A stretch of 48,475 bases of DNA, taken from an uncultured Clostridium sp. Its GTDB lineage: Bacteria; Bacillota; Clostridia; TANB77; CAG-508. Positions 1 to 8,077 of the stretch are shown piece after piece (the stretch's first letter is position 1; each line of letters opens with the position of its first letter). Location: positions 1-48,475 of the forward strand of contig CABUKD010000010.1 in assembly GCA_902492105.1 (NCBI GenBank). The letters are read 5' to 3'. The notes below the pieces were generated by a model. That model was not told the DNA's origin and did no database searches. It worked only from the letters and a program-made list of their open reading frames with translations. Made by a program: the position numbers and the translations under genes.

Positions 1-55
1 TATGCCAAAAGAAAAGACTATTAACAAAATTTTTTGAACTTTGTCAACAGTCTGA

Positions 56-90
56 CAGAAAGAGTAGAAAATCTACTCTTTCTGTTTTTT
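56..90 (+). terminator. Rho-independent terminator of an upstream plus-strand gene
   Basis: A perfect 13-bp stem (56-68 with 72-84, three-base loop) is followed by six T at 85-90. It would end transcription of a plus-strand gene lying left of the window. The tail of that gene may be the short open stretch at 2-37, ending TGA, but this is too short to identify. Confidence 0.85.
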
Positions 91-187
91 ATTATTTTAA
101 ATAAAAAAATTACTTAATTCCTATTATATTTTTACCCTCTATAATGAATTTATTTCTTATTTTAATCAATATATTTTCAGCAACAAA

Positions 188-243
188 AAAGAGAAACTTT
201 TTCTCCCTAATTACTTTTGGTAATAGTTTTTAAGCTTCTCTTT
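188..243 (-). terminator. Terminator downstream of spoVG
   Basis: On the minus strand a 12-bp stem with one G-U pair (243-232 with 199-188) encloses a second small hairpin and runs into a T-rich tract. It starts only a few bases after the spoVG stop codon, so spoVG appears to be monocistronic. Confidence 0.75.
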
Positions 244-250
244 TATTTTA

Positions 251-538
251 TTATTCTGCTGATTCTGTATCTGAAGTTCCTTCAGTTTCTGGAGCTTCAT
301 AAGCTTCTAATATAGCTTTTTGAATTTTCTCTCTTGTTTCAGCATTGATTGGATGAGCTATATCCTTAAATTCTCCGTTTGGAGTTTTTCTACTTGGCAT
401 AGCAATAAATAATCCATTTTGACTTTCGATAACTTTAATGTCATGAATAACAAATTCGTTATCAAATGTCACAGAAGCAACAGCTTTCATTCTGTTTTCT
501 GAATTTACTTTTCTTAAACGTACATCTGTAATTTGCAT
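251..538 (-). CDS. spoVG: Septation/sporulation regulator SpoVG
   Basis: This is the SpoVG protein (95 aa), a small nucleic-acid-binding regulator of septation, sporulation and other post-exponential processes. The body matches the family end to end: MQITDVRLRKV at the start, NGLFIAMPSRKTPNGEFKDIAHP in two blocks around residues 45-65, then the HPIN..TR.KIQ helix and an acidic tail. The open frame extends 13 codons further upstream, but the family start is the ATG at 538, which has GGATGG nine bases upstream. The gene stands alone, with a sigma-H-type promoter (596-624) in front and a terminator behind. SpoVG was first known in Bacillus subtilis as a sigma-H target, so promoter and gene agree. 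Confidence 0.96.
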   Translation of the reverse strand: MQITDVRLRKVNSENRMKAVASVTFDNEFVIHDIKVIESQNGLFIAMPSRKTPNGEFKDIAHPINAETREKIQKAILEAYEAPETEGTSDTESAE

Positions 539-595
539 TTTTAAGTACCATCCTTCCGAGTTTATTTTTTTGTACATTTCTTATGTACATTTATA

Positions 596-624
596 TTATT
601 CGCCACAATTTTCTTTTTTCCTTC
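596..624 (-). promoter_or_regulatory. Sigma-H promoter of spoVG
   Basis: On the minus strand GAAGGAAAA (624-616) is followed after exactly 11 bases by GGCGAATAA (604-596). This matches the sigma-H consensus RnAGGAwWW-N11/12-RnnGAATww at every fixed position. Transcription would start near 588, giving a leader of about 50 bases before the SpoVG ATG at 538. A direct repeat of AATGTACA lies between promoter and start codon. That spoVG is the classic sigma-H-dependent gene is established for Bacillus; its use here is inferred from the match. Confidence 0.85.
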
Positions 625-900
625 TTTATTTTACAATTTTTCTTGAAAAGATTTTATTTTTTATTTTATTTTTCCCTTTATTTTTTAATTTCATATTTTT
701 GATTTTTGCCTTTACCTTCTTGTTTTCACATTTTTTTATTTTTTACATATAATATACCAGTTTTTTACTATATCTTAAATTATTTTATTATATATATATT
801 TTTTTACTTTTATCTTCCACAAACAACTTTTTCCTATTATCTATTTGTTAGAATTAAAACGGAAATTTAAATAGTTATTGTATAAAAATCAGCAAAAGTG

Positions 901-929
901 TTGAAAATTCTTAATAGAAAGTATATAAT
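901..929 (+). promoter_or_regulatory. Sigma-A promoter of murC
   Basis: TTGAAA (901-906), a 17-base spacer and a perfect TATAAT (924-929). It lies about 140 bases upstream of murC, leaving a long leader that contains a 16-bp hairpin. Confidence 0.8.
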
Positions 930-947
930 GTGGAAGATATATTAGAT

Positions 948-990
948 ATTCATATTATTTTTTATCTAAGTAAGAAAAAATAATATGAAT
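948..990 (+). promoter_or_regulatory. Perfect 16-bp hairpin in the murC leader
   Basis: Positions 948-963 and 975-990 are perfect inverted repeats (ATTCATATTATTTTTT and its complement) with an 11-base loop. The hairpin begins about 12 bases after the expected transcription start and has no T-tract behind it, so it is not an ordinary terminator. A 5' stem that stabilises the mRNA, or a protein-binding palindrome, are both possible. The function is not known. Confidence 0.5.
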
Positions 991-1068
991 TAGCAAAATT
1001 AGATTGTCAAACATTTTATAAAAACAAAATTGATAATAAATAAAATAAAAAAGTAAAAGGGGTGCATT

Positions 1069-2460
1069 TTGTTGGCAAATGTAGAAGAGTTAAGACAATA
1101 TAAAAATGTTCATATGGTGGGAATTGGCGGAATTAGTATGAGCGGAATTGCCGAAATTCTAAAGTTTTGGGGATTTCATGTAACTGGTTCTGATACTTCT
1201 GCTTCTGAAACTACACAAAGATTAATAGATAGCGGAATTTCTGTTACCATTGGGCATGATTTACCAAATTTGGAAAAAGCAGATCTTGTTGTATACAGTG
1301 CTGCTGTAAAGCAAAATGATGTAGAACTCGTAAGAGCAAAAGAGTTAAATATTCCATTAGTTGATAGAGGTACTTTTTTAGGAAAAATTTCAAAAGCTTT
1401 CCATAATAGTATTTGTATTTCAGGTACTCATGGAAAAACCACCACCACTTCTATGATTTCTGTATGCTTTTTAGAAGCACATAAAGATCCTTCTATTCAA
1501 GTCGGCGCATACTTAAAACCAATTCATGGTAATTACCGTGTTGGTAACAGTGAATATTTTATTATAGAAGCTTGTGAATATGTAGAAAGTTATTTAAAAC
1601 TATTTCCTAAAGCAGAAGTAATTTTAAACATTGATAATGACCATTTAGATTACTTTGGTAATTTAGAAAATATTGTTGCCTCATTTGACCATTATATTCA
1701 TTTATTACCAGAAGATGGTTTATTAATTATTAATGCAGATGACCCTAATTGTAAAAAAATTGTCAAAGATGCTAAATGTAAAATTGTTACCTTTGGTATG
1801 GAAAACGAAAATGCCAATTTTATTGCTCGAAATATTACTTTTAATAAAGATGGCTTTGCTTGTTTTGATGTATATTATAATAACAATTTTTATAAAACTA
1901 TTCGTTTATCTATTCCAGGAATGCATAATGTTATGAATGCCTTAGCTTGTATTAGCCTTTGCCATGAATATGGTATTCCAAAAGAGGATATTAAAAATGG
2001 TTTGGCAAAATATACAGGTGCACATAGAAGATTTGAATATGTTGGTTCTTTTAATCAAGGTGTTAGAGTTTATGATGATTATGGTCATCACCCAACAGAG
2101 ATTATGGCTACTAGCAAAGCTTTAAAGCAAAAGCAATATAGACAGTCTTGGGTAGTTTTTCAACCACATACTTATAGTAGAACTAAAAATTTATTAGATG
2201 ATTTTGCAAAAGCTCTTTTAGATTTTGACCATGTTATTATTACTGATATTTATGCTGCTAGAGAAGATAATATTTATGGAGTTTCAGCCAAAGATTTAGT
2301 CGATAAATTAAATTCTTACAATAAAAAAGCATTATATATTCCTAACTTTGATGAGATAGTTACTTATTTAAAGGAACATACCATAAAAGATGATATTGTT
2401 TTAACTTTAGGTGCAGGAACAGTTACCAATATTGGACCTATGCTTGTAACTGATCCTTAA
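1069..2460 (+). CDS. murC: UDP-N-acetylmuramate--L-alanine ligase MurC
   Basis: MurC adds L-alanine to UDP-MurNAc, the first amino acid of the peptidoglycan stem, using ATP in the cytoplasm. The 463-aa protein has the normal length and three Mur-ligase domains. It has the N-terminal Rossmann motif MVGIGGISMSGIAEI (16-30), the ATP loop GTHGKTTTT (119-127), the central HYIH..P.DG segment, and a C-terminal domain with YDDYGHHPTE and FQPHTYSRT. Start codons are TTG at 1069 or TTG at 1072; AGGGG (1058-1062) fits either, at 6 or 9 bases. It is the only large plus-strand gene here and is transcribed alone from 901-929. Confidence 0.96.
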   Translation: MLANVEELRQYKNVHMVGIGGISMSGIAEILKFWGFHVTGSDTSASETTQRLIDSGISVTIGHDLPNLEKADLVVYSAAVKQNDVELVRAKELNIPLVDRGTFLGKISKAFHNSICISGTHGKTTTTSMISVCFLEAHKDPSIQVGAYLKPIHGNYRVGNSEYFIIEACEYVESYLKLFPKAEVILNIDNDHLDYFGNLENIVASFDHYIHLLPEDGLLIINADDPNCKKIVKDAKCKIVTFGMENENANFIARNITFNKDGFACFDVYYNNNFYKTIRLSIPGMHNVMNALACISLCHEYGIPKEDIKNGLAKYTGAHRRFEYVGSFNQGVRVYDDYGHHPTEIMATSKALKQKQYRQSWVVFQPHTYSRTKNLLDDFAKALLDFDHVIITDIYAAREDNIYGVSAKDLVDKLNSYNKKALYIPNFDEIVTYLKEHTIKDDIVLTLGAGTVTNIGPMLVTDP

Positions 2461-2679
2461 ATAAGAAACTGTCCTAAAAAATATATAACATATAATAAAA
2501 GTATTAGGATTGTCTTTTGAGATTTTTATGCCTTGCGTGGGCGACCATTGTGACAGCTGTTCGAGGCATTTATGCCGAGTTACAGATGTCCAAAAGGGGA
2601 AAGGCTTTAAAAATTGAAAAAGACAATCCTAATACTTTTTTAAAATAAATTTATTCTATTTTAGGACAGTTTCTTATTT
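2459..2679. repeat. MITE-like nested palindrome between murC and the transglutaminase gene
   Basis: Perfect 21-bp terminal inverted repeats (2459-2479 and 2659-2679, containing AAGAAACTGTCCTAAAA) enclose a second perfect 22-bp inverted repeat (2497-2518 and 2618-2639). The roughly 100-base core is much richer in G+C than its surroundings and has its own small stem (GGCAT/ATGCC). It has no open frame. The element fills the whole gap between the converging stop codons of murC (2460) and the next gene (2681). It looks like a non-autonomous mobile element (MITE) that could also stop transcription from both sides. No transposase with matching ends is in the window. Confidence 0.7.
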
Positions 2680-2680
2680 T

Positions 2681-3823
2681 TTAAAAATCTAACTCATAGT
2701 CTGTTGTTGATAGTGTAGGAAATTTAAAACTCATACTATTTTCTGAAATAATATTTTCTTCTTTATGGTCTTTGTAAAATTCTTCTGATCCTTTTAAAAA
2801 GTATCGATATAAATTAGTTGTACTTGGAGACCCTCCACCTACTACTACAGGATCATCCCATGTAACATCTACAGCATACCATTGATTATTCACCTGCATA
2901 TAATTCCATGCATGGCTTTCTGATTTTCCTTCTGAATTAGTTCCCGTTCCAGACACTAAAACACAAGGTACTCCTACTTTTTCCATTAAATATTTGAAGC
3001 TTCTTGCGTATCCTTCGCAAACGGCCCTTTGATCATGAAGAGCTCCATAAATTTCAAAACGATTTTTATTTTTTTCTGTTTCTTCATAACTTACTGAACT
3101 TACTAGCCAATTGTGAATCCTTCTTGCCTTTTCTACTACTGAATCATTTTTCGTTTGTTCTACAATTTGGTCTACAATATTTCGAATATAACTTTCTGCT
3201 TGTTCTATACTTCCTGCTTCTTGAAAGGTATCTAATAAATAGTTTTCATTTTCTCCTGGTCCTATAGAAATATGGTAAGTTACAATTCCACCTACATTAA
3301 CATATTCATTTATCAATGTTAATTTTTTTGAGTCTATATAAAACAAATCTGCTTGGTCATAGGAATAAGCATTCCAAGCTGATTGAAATGCTGTTTGTAA
3401 TTCTTGTTCTCCTGTTTCTGTATGTAAAAGTGTATTAAATTGAGTTCCAAAATCTAGTTTATAAGTTCCTGTTTTCATATTTTCTTTATTTTCTTTTAGA
3501 GCATCATAAATAATTTTGGCATTATCATCTAACTGTCCATAATAATAAGTAGAAGAAATTACTTCTTGACTAGTTTGATTATTTTGAGGATTTGTAATTT
3601 CATTTAAAATTGGTTCTACTATATTTTGTTGTTCTACATTTTCTATTACATTATTTTGTGGTTCTGTTGATGTAGTTGGTTCATTTTGCTGTATATTTTC
3701 TAGCTCATTTGTACTAGGAGAATGATTAATCCCAATAGAAATATAAATTAAACAGCCTAAGATAACAGCCATTATAATACACAGCAAAATAATTAAAATT
3801 TTTATGTTTTTATTTCTTTTCAT
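2681..3823 (-). CDS. Membrane-anchored transglutaminase-like protein
   Basis: The protein (380 aa) has a cytoplasmic MKRNKN start, one membrane segment or uncleaved signal (residues 7-30) and a Thr/Gln/Asn-rich linker to about residue 95. A transglutaminase-like domain is at the C-terminus. The papain-like triad is visible: Cys269 in RAVCEGYA, His304 in SHAWNY and Asp319 in AVDVTWDDP. Such extracytoplasmic domains may crosslink or hydrolyse peptide bonds in the cell envelope; the substrate is unknown. The frame opens five codons earlier, but GAGGG eight bases before the second ATG supports 3823. It has no operon partner. Its stop touches the MITE-like element. Confidence 0.85.
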   Translation of the reverse strand: MKRNKNIKILIILLCIIMAVILGCLIYISIGINHSPSTNELENIQQNEPTTSTEPQNNVIENVEQQNIVEPILNEITNPQNNQTSQEVISSTYYYGQLDDNAKIIYDALKENKENMKTGTYKLDFGTQFNTLLHTETGEQELQTAFQSAWNAYSYDQADLFYIDSKKLTLINEYVNVGGIVTYHISIGPGENENYLLDTFQEAGSIEQAESYIRNIVDQIVEQTKNDSVVEKARRIHNWLVSSVSYEETEKNKNRFEIYGALHDQRAVCEGYARSFKYLMEKVGVPCVLVSGTGTNSEGKSESHAWNYMQVNNQWYAVDVTWDDPVVVGGGSPSTTNLYRYFLKGSEEFYKDHKEENIISENSMSFKFPTLSTTDYELDF

Positions 3824-3968
3824 TTGTTCTTCCCTCATTTCTCATTCATTCTTTTATTACTTTAAATTTTATATCTTCTTTTAATCTTAATAGTATTTTG
3901 TTACTAGTTTATTTTACAATAAGAAGTTCAATTTATATTTTCCTTATATTTTTCCATTCATTATATTT

Positions 3969-5189
3969 TTAATAATCTACTTCTTTCATTTGTTTTAACA
4001 TAATATCTGCAAATACGCCATACCCCATAGTAGGATCATTTACTAGTACATGAGTAACAGCTCCCACAAACTTTCCATTTTGAATAATAGGTGCTCCACT
4101 CATTCCTTGAATAATTCCTCCTGTTTTTTCTAACAGTCTTTCATCTGTTACTTTTATTAACATACTTTTATTGTCCTGATTATTATTTAAAAATATTTTT
4201 TGTATTTCTATATCGTAGTACTCTCTTTTGCCATTTTCCAGTTCACAAATAATTTGAGCTTTTCCTGTTTGTATTTCTTCCCTTAAGCATACTTCCATGG
4301 CATTTTCTTCTGTTATAGAAAAATAAGAAGGTTTAGTTAACATCCCAAAAACGCCAAAATTTGTATTCTTAGAAATTTCTCCTATGGTATAACCAGATTC
4401 TATAGTTCCTCTAATTTCTCCTGGTTTTCCCTTTTCACCTTTACTAATAGAAAGAATATTCGTAGTTACTAGCTCTCCATTTTCAATTTTAATTAATTCA
4501 GAGGTATCTATATCAAAAATTCCATGCCCTAAAGTTGCAAACATTTTGGTAGATGGTTCATAAAAAGTCATAGTTCCAACACCTGCTGCAGCATCTCTTA
4601 CCCATAATCCTAATTTATATTGATTGTCTCCATTCTTTACAGGTGTCATACTAGTAGTAATTGTTTCTTCTTCTCTAACATATTTTACTGTAATTTCTTG
4701 TCCATTACATTCATTTACTACTTGCATTAAATCTTCTGTATTATCAATATCATTTTGGTTAATCTGAATAATTCTATCTCCTTCTTGAATGCCAGAATTT
4801 TCATATGGCTTTTTGCCTTCAATCTCTGACATACCTACCACCAAAACACCATCTGTATATAATTTCATTCCAATAGCAACTCCTACAGGAACTACTGTAG
4901 TCTTAGGAATAACATTCACTTGAATGTTTTTTACTGTAAATAATTGAAATAAACTTAAATTTAAATCAATTTTTCCTACTTCATTTACCTTTGTTTTATT
5001 TAAAGAACTAGCTGTTTGCAAGGTAGCATAAGAATTATTTTCTTGCAAGGAAAGACCTAAAACCATGGGAATTTGAAAAGTTTCTCCTTGCATCATAATA
5101 TAACTACTGGGAAGTAAAGTAATATTGCAAACATAAATGTAAAATAGAAATAGGAAAATAATAATAGCAATTTTTTTTAAATTTTTCAT
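3969..5189 (-). CDS. spoIVB: SpoIVB peptidase (sporulation, S55 family)
   Basis: SpoIVB is the serine peptidase that the forespore exports to trigger pro-sigma-K processing in the mother cell. The 406-aa protein has an N-terminal membrane segment (7-22), a PDZ domain (about 100-185, with ENSGIQEGDRIIQINQ) and the S55 peptidase domain. That domain carries the catalytic His222 in ATLGHGI and Ser364 in GIIQGMSGAPIIQ, then VTHVLVNDP.MGYGVF. The start at 5189 follows GGAGAG; an upstream ATG-less extension of ten codons lacks a ribosome site. It is not next to recN here. Together with spoVG it indicates an endospore former. Confidence 0.93.
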   Translation of the reverse strand: MKNLKKIAIIIFLFLFYIYVCNITLLPSSYIMMQGETFQIPMVLGLSLQENNSYATLQTASSLNKTKVNEVGKIDLNLSLFQLFTVKNIQVNVIPKTTVVPVGVAIGMKLYTDGVLVVGMSEIEGKKPYENSGIQEGDRIIQINQNDIDNTEDLMQVVNECNGQEITVKYVREEETITTSMTPVKNGDNQYKLGLWVRDAAAGVGTMTFYEPSTKMFATLGHGIFDIDTSELIKIENGELVTTNILSISKGEKGKPGEIRGTIESGYTIGEISKNTNFGVFGMLTKPSYFSITEENAMEVCLREEIQTGKAQIICELENGKREYYDIEIQKIFLNNNQDNKSMLIKVTDERLLEKTGGIIQGMSGAPIIQNGKFVGAVTHVLVNDPTMGYGVFADIMLKQMKEVDY

Positions 5190-5259
5190 ATGGCTCTCCT
5201 TTTTTATTAGGATAACCATTTTTTTTAAATTTAAACTTTTTATATTTTATAATTTTTGC

Positions 5260-5337
5260 GTTCTCCTTTAACTTCTATTTTTCCGTTCCATCCCTACTCC
5301 TAACAGCCTCACTACAAAATAGAAGTTAAAGGAGAAC
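5260..5337. repeat. Perfect 22-bp inverted repeat hairpin after the pilus locus
   Basis: GTTCTCCTTTAACTTCTATTTT (5260-5281, given here as arm one) pairs perfectly with 5316-5337 across a 34-base loop. It starts 20 bases downstream of the last pilus-locus gene and lies upstream of spoIVB. No T-tract follows on the minus strand, so it is not a standard terminator. It could stabilise the 3' end of the long mRNA or be a small mobile repeat like those at 2459 and 18234. Confidence 0.7.
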
Positions 5338-5357
5338 TCATTTATTTATAATAGAAA

Positions 5358-7166
5358 TCATGTATTAAACGCATCTATATTTGCCTGATATAAATCGTAT
5401 CTTTCGCGTCCTAAGGCTCTAAGATAAATATTTCTAATTTCTCTTAATCTATCATTTTTAGTTGCAGGGCTGTTTATATCATATTCTAACTGGTCTTCCC
5501 ACTGTTCGTTATTTTTCGTATATATTTTTCCTTCCATAATTTCATCTATATCATAAACATCTGCTGCACTTACAATACAATGGTAGCAAGCAGTGATTGT
5601 AGTAAGGTTATTATTCGTATATCTAGTTTGTGGATAAAAGTACAAATAATCCCCTTCTGAAATACGTACAGTTTGCCTTACAAAACTTAAGTTTGAATAT
5701 GCATCTACAATTTTAAGCCCTGTAGTTTCTTTAGGTTGCATTAAATAGGTACAACCTGGCATATGATATTCTCTTTGTCCGCTTGGATTTTCTGTTACAA
5801 TATAAATATTTTCTTTTTTAATTACTTCTTCATTATTGTCACTAGTAATAACACAATAATTATTGTAATATTTATGACCAATTGGAATCCCTTGTAAAAA
5901 GGAAACCATTGCTACATTATTGGTAATTTTTTCCCACTCTGTATCATTTAAAACAGGAAGACTAAATTCATAATTAGAACCTGTATATAAATTATAATTA
6001 GCAATAGCAGACACCAAATTAGTTTCTATTGATTTACGAATAACTGCCATTCTATTTTCATCAAAAGTAGAACCAGAAATTAGTGGATCGTTACTATTAG
6101 AAGCTTCAAAAATACGTCCTTCCCCTGTGTTAACAGAAAAAGTAATTGGATTTCCTTCCTCATCTACTGCATTTGCTTGGGTAATTCCTTTTAATAATTC
6201 GCTAATTTCTTGACTAAATTGTTTTGCATTATAATAGTATTCAAAACTACTTGTACTATGAAGTCTGCCATCATTTTTAAATCTATTATTTGTTCCAGTT
6301 CTATTTCTTAAATATTGCATAATTTCTCTATTAGCATAAGAATCTGTTAAATATACTTTATCATAGTTTTGATATAAAAAGTAGGCTGTTTCTCCATTTC
6401 CTTGTTCTGGTTGTTTTTCTGGATCATAATAAATTTTCTGACCATCATATACCAAATAATCATAGTCTTTTTGTTCTTTATTTGCAAAAAGTAAGTGTTC
6501 TGTTAAAACTTCATCACCAATATTAACTCCATTATAGGTTAGGCTCCAAGTTTGTGGATTAGATGTTCGGTAATCTTTTGAAACCTGTACTGCATCTGGA
6601 TTAATAAAATAACCTGCTAAAGTTCTATACTCTGTGCCAAAAGTACCATAAATAGTAATAGCATTATCTAAAGTATAGTTTACTACAAAGTTTCTAGTAC
6701 CATCTTGATATCTACAAGAATAATAAATATAAGGTTTTAGTCCATAATTTCCGTCACCTTGCTTTAAAGTTTCTTCATCTAAAATCGGATGTCCATTATT
6801 TTGTGGATATACATTATCATATTTACTATAAATATAATAACCATCATAAAGTGTAAATACTAATGCTGGCACAAAATCCTTTAGTTCGTCTTTAGATAAT
6901 TGTTCATTATTGGACAAAGAATTATAAAAGGTACTAATTGCAGCCTCAATATCTCTTATTTTAGAATCACTAATACTAGAATAACGGTTATTAACCGTAT
7001 TAATTTGAAGTGCCTTAATTGCATCATAAGTAGAGCTACTTAGCTTTGTGTTATATTCTGTTTGCAATTTAATGGTATCCATTTGTGAACCTATATAAGA
7101 GAACATTACCATAGAGATTGGTAATATAATAACAATAAAAATAACTGCAATATATTGTATTTTCAT
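5358..7166 (-). CDS. Large pseudopilin-like surface protein of the Tad-like locus
   Basis: A 602-aa protein with a short N-terminus, one hydrophobic segment (residues 5-25, IQYIAVIFIVIILPISMVMF) and a coil-like stretch that begins QMDTIKLQTEYNTKL. A large polar, Tyr/Asn-rich extracellular domain follows. The topology (one N-terminal membrane helix merging into an amphipathic helix) is that of pilins and minor pilins. I recognise no enzymatic motif. The length suggests a tip or adhesin-like component, which is inference. A terminator at 7302-7345 separates it from the preceding genes, so it may be expressed at a different level. AGGAGAG precedes the ATG. Confidence 0.6.
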   Translation of the reverse strand: MKIQYIAVIFIVIILPISMVMFSYIGSQMDTIKLQTEYNTKLSSSTYDAIKALQINTVNNRYSSISDSKIRDIEAAISTFYNSLSNNEQLSKDELKDFVPALVFTLYDGYYIYSKYDNVYPQNNGHPILDEETLKQGDGNYGLKPYIYYSCRYQDGTRNFVVNYTLDNAITIYGTFGTEYRTLAGYFINPDAVQVSKDYRTSNPQTWSLTYNGVNIGDEVLTEHLLFANKEQKDYDYLVYDGQKIYYDPEKQPEQGNGETAYFLYQNYDKVYLTDSYANREIMQYLRNRTGTNNRFKNDGRLHSTSSFEYYYNAKQFSQEISELLKGITQANAVDEEGNPITFSVNTGEGRIFEASNSNDPLISGSTFDENRMAVIRKSIETNLVSAIANYNLYTGSNYEFSLPVLNDTEWEKITNNVAMVSFLQGIPIGHKYYNNYCVITSDNNEEVIKKENIYIVTENPSGQREYHMPGCTYLMQPKETTGLKIVDAYSNLSFVRQTVRISEGDYLYFYPQTRYTNNNLTTITACYHCIVSAADVYDIDEIMEGKIYTKNNEQWEDQLEYDINSPATKNDRLREIRNIYLRALGRERYDLYQANIDAFNT

Positions 7167-7301
7167 GATTTTCTCTCCTACCTTAATTTTTAGTATATAT
7201 TAAGATGGAAACTTTTCTCTCCTTTCTTTTATATTACTTTTTTGTACTAGTTTTAGCTAATTCTTTTTATTAATTAATATTTTGTTGATTCGTTTTTTAT
7301 C

Positions 7302-7345
7302 AAAATGAAATAAAATAAAAGAAAAGGAGTGGATTATGCCACCCC
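7302..7345 (-). terminator. Terminator inside the pilus locus, before the 602-aa protein gene
   Basis: On the minus strand GGGGTGG (7345-7339), a six-base loop and CCACTCC (7332-7326, one G-U pair) are followed by a long T-rich run (7325-7302). It lies about 90 bases after the stop of the TadE-like gene. It would end or attenuate the pilus operon before its last gene. Confidence 0.7.
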
Positions 7346-7435
7346 CTATCTTAAATATTTTTCATAGGGACTTTTAAATCCCACAAGTGTTTTTATTTAA
7401 TTCAATATCATTTTTAGTTTCTGCCTATTTTTTTA

Positions 7436-7960
7436 TTAGTTACTTCCATTTACAGTAACTACTCCACCATGTTTTGCAGAAATTTGAGAAGATTCATTTC
7501 CTGTAATTTGATAGAAGAAATTTCTTAACATATCTGCAATGGTTTGGTTTGTATTTCTAACTGTTACAGAAACCATATCTCCTTCTTTTAATTTCATTCT
7601 ACCATTTTTATTTAATTCATCTTCAATTTGGCTAGTATATTTATTATAATATACATTTTCACCAATTTTAGTCATTTCTGCTTGCGTAACTTTTACACTT
7701 GGGTTTTCATCAAGTTGTTGTACTAACATTTCTACTTCAAATGAGTTTCCTGTAGCAGAAATAGTTTGTAAATATTTTTCATAATCATCTAATGTAATTT
7801 TTCCAGTGGTTCTAATATTATCTACAAATTCTGTAGTTGCAGTTTGTACTGCTAACTGAGAAATATCATCTGTTCTTTCTGATAATGACATAAGCGGAAA
7901 AACAAACATTAGAATTGCTGCTAAAAATATTGCTATAATTGTAATTAAACTATCTCCCAT
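7436..7960 (-). CDS. TadE-like single-span protein of the Tad-like locus
   Basis: A 174-aa protein starting MGDSLITIIAIFLAAILMF, with a membrane helix at about 4-25 directly after a three-residue N-terminus. The extracytoplasmic part contains QLAVQTATTEFVDNIRTTGKI, which recalls the variable segment after the helix in TadE/TadF minor pilins. The C-terminal part (about 125-165) ends SAKHGGVVTVNGSN. The family assignment rests on topology and position after the pilin-like genes. The start is fixed by this N-terminus, although the Shine-Dalgarno is 40 bases away; a hairpin bridges the gap (see 7961-8006). Confidence 0.6.
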   Translation of the reverse strand: MGDSLITIIAIFLAAILMFVFPLMSLSERTDDISQLAVQTATTEFVDNIRTTGKITLDDYEKYLQTISATGNSFEVEMLVQQLDENPSVKVTQAEMTKIGENVYYNKYTSQIEDELNKNGRMKLKEGDMVSVTVRNTNQTIADMLRNFFYQITGNESSQISAKHGGVVTVNGSN

Positions 7961-8006
7961 TTTTTTATTCTATACTAAGCTTTGTAATTCTTAGTATATC
8001 TCCTTT
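7961..8006 (-). promoter_or_regulatory. Hairpin-bridged ribosome binding site of the TadE-like gene
   Basis: The mRNA reads AAAGGAG (8006-8000), one or two bases, then a perfect 9-bp stem TATACTAAG/CTTAGTATA (7998-7990 with 7979-7971, ten-base loop), then GAATAAAAAA and the ATG at 7960. Unfolded, the Shine-Dalgarno is about 40 bases from the start. Folded, the stem removes 28 bases and leaves a normal spacing of about 11. Translation may therefore depend on the hairpin. The same layout recurs at miaA. Confidence 0.65.
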
Positions 8007-8077
8007 CTTCTTTTTTGTTTATCCCTACCTATTATTATAACATTTTTTGCCTATTTTTTCAAGTATGATTCCAATTG

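Larger units (their letters stand above)
539..1068. other. Divergent intergenic region between spoVG and murC
   Basis: These 530 bp hold the spoVG promoter (596-624), a strongly strand-asymmetric T-rich tract on the plus strand at about 605-740, the murC promoter (901-929) and the murC leader with a hairpin (948-990). I see no credible gene. The open frame at 570-752 is low-complexity Phe/Leu sequence created by the T-rich tract. Confidence 0.7.

Noticed and set aside
570..752. 60-codon open frame on the plus strand, rich in Phe and Leu
   Set aside because: It arises from a T-rich tract that also contains the spoVG promoter on the other strand; no ribosome site and no protein-like composition.
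5260..5337. Standard rho-independent terminator
   Set aside because: No T-tract follows the stem on either strand and the loop is 34 bases long.
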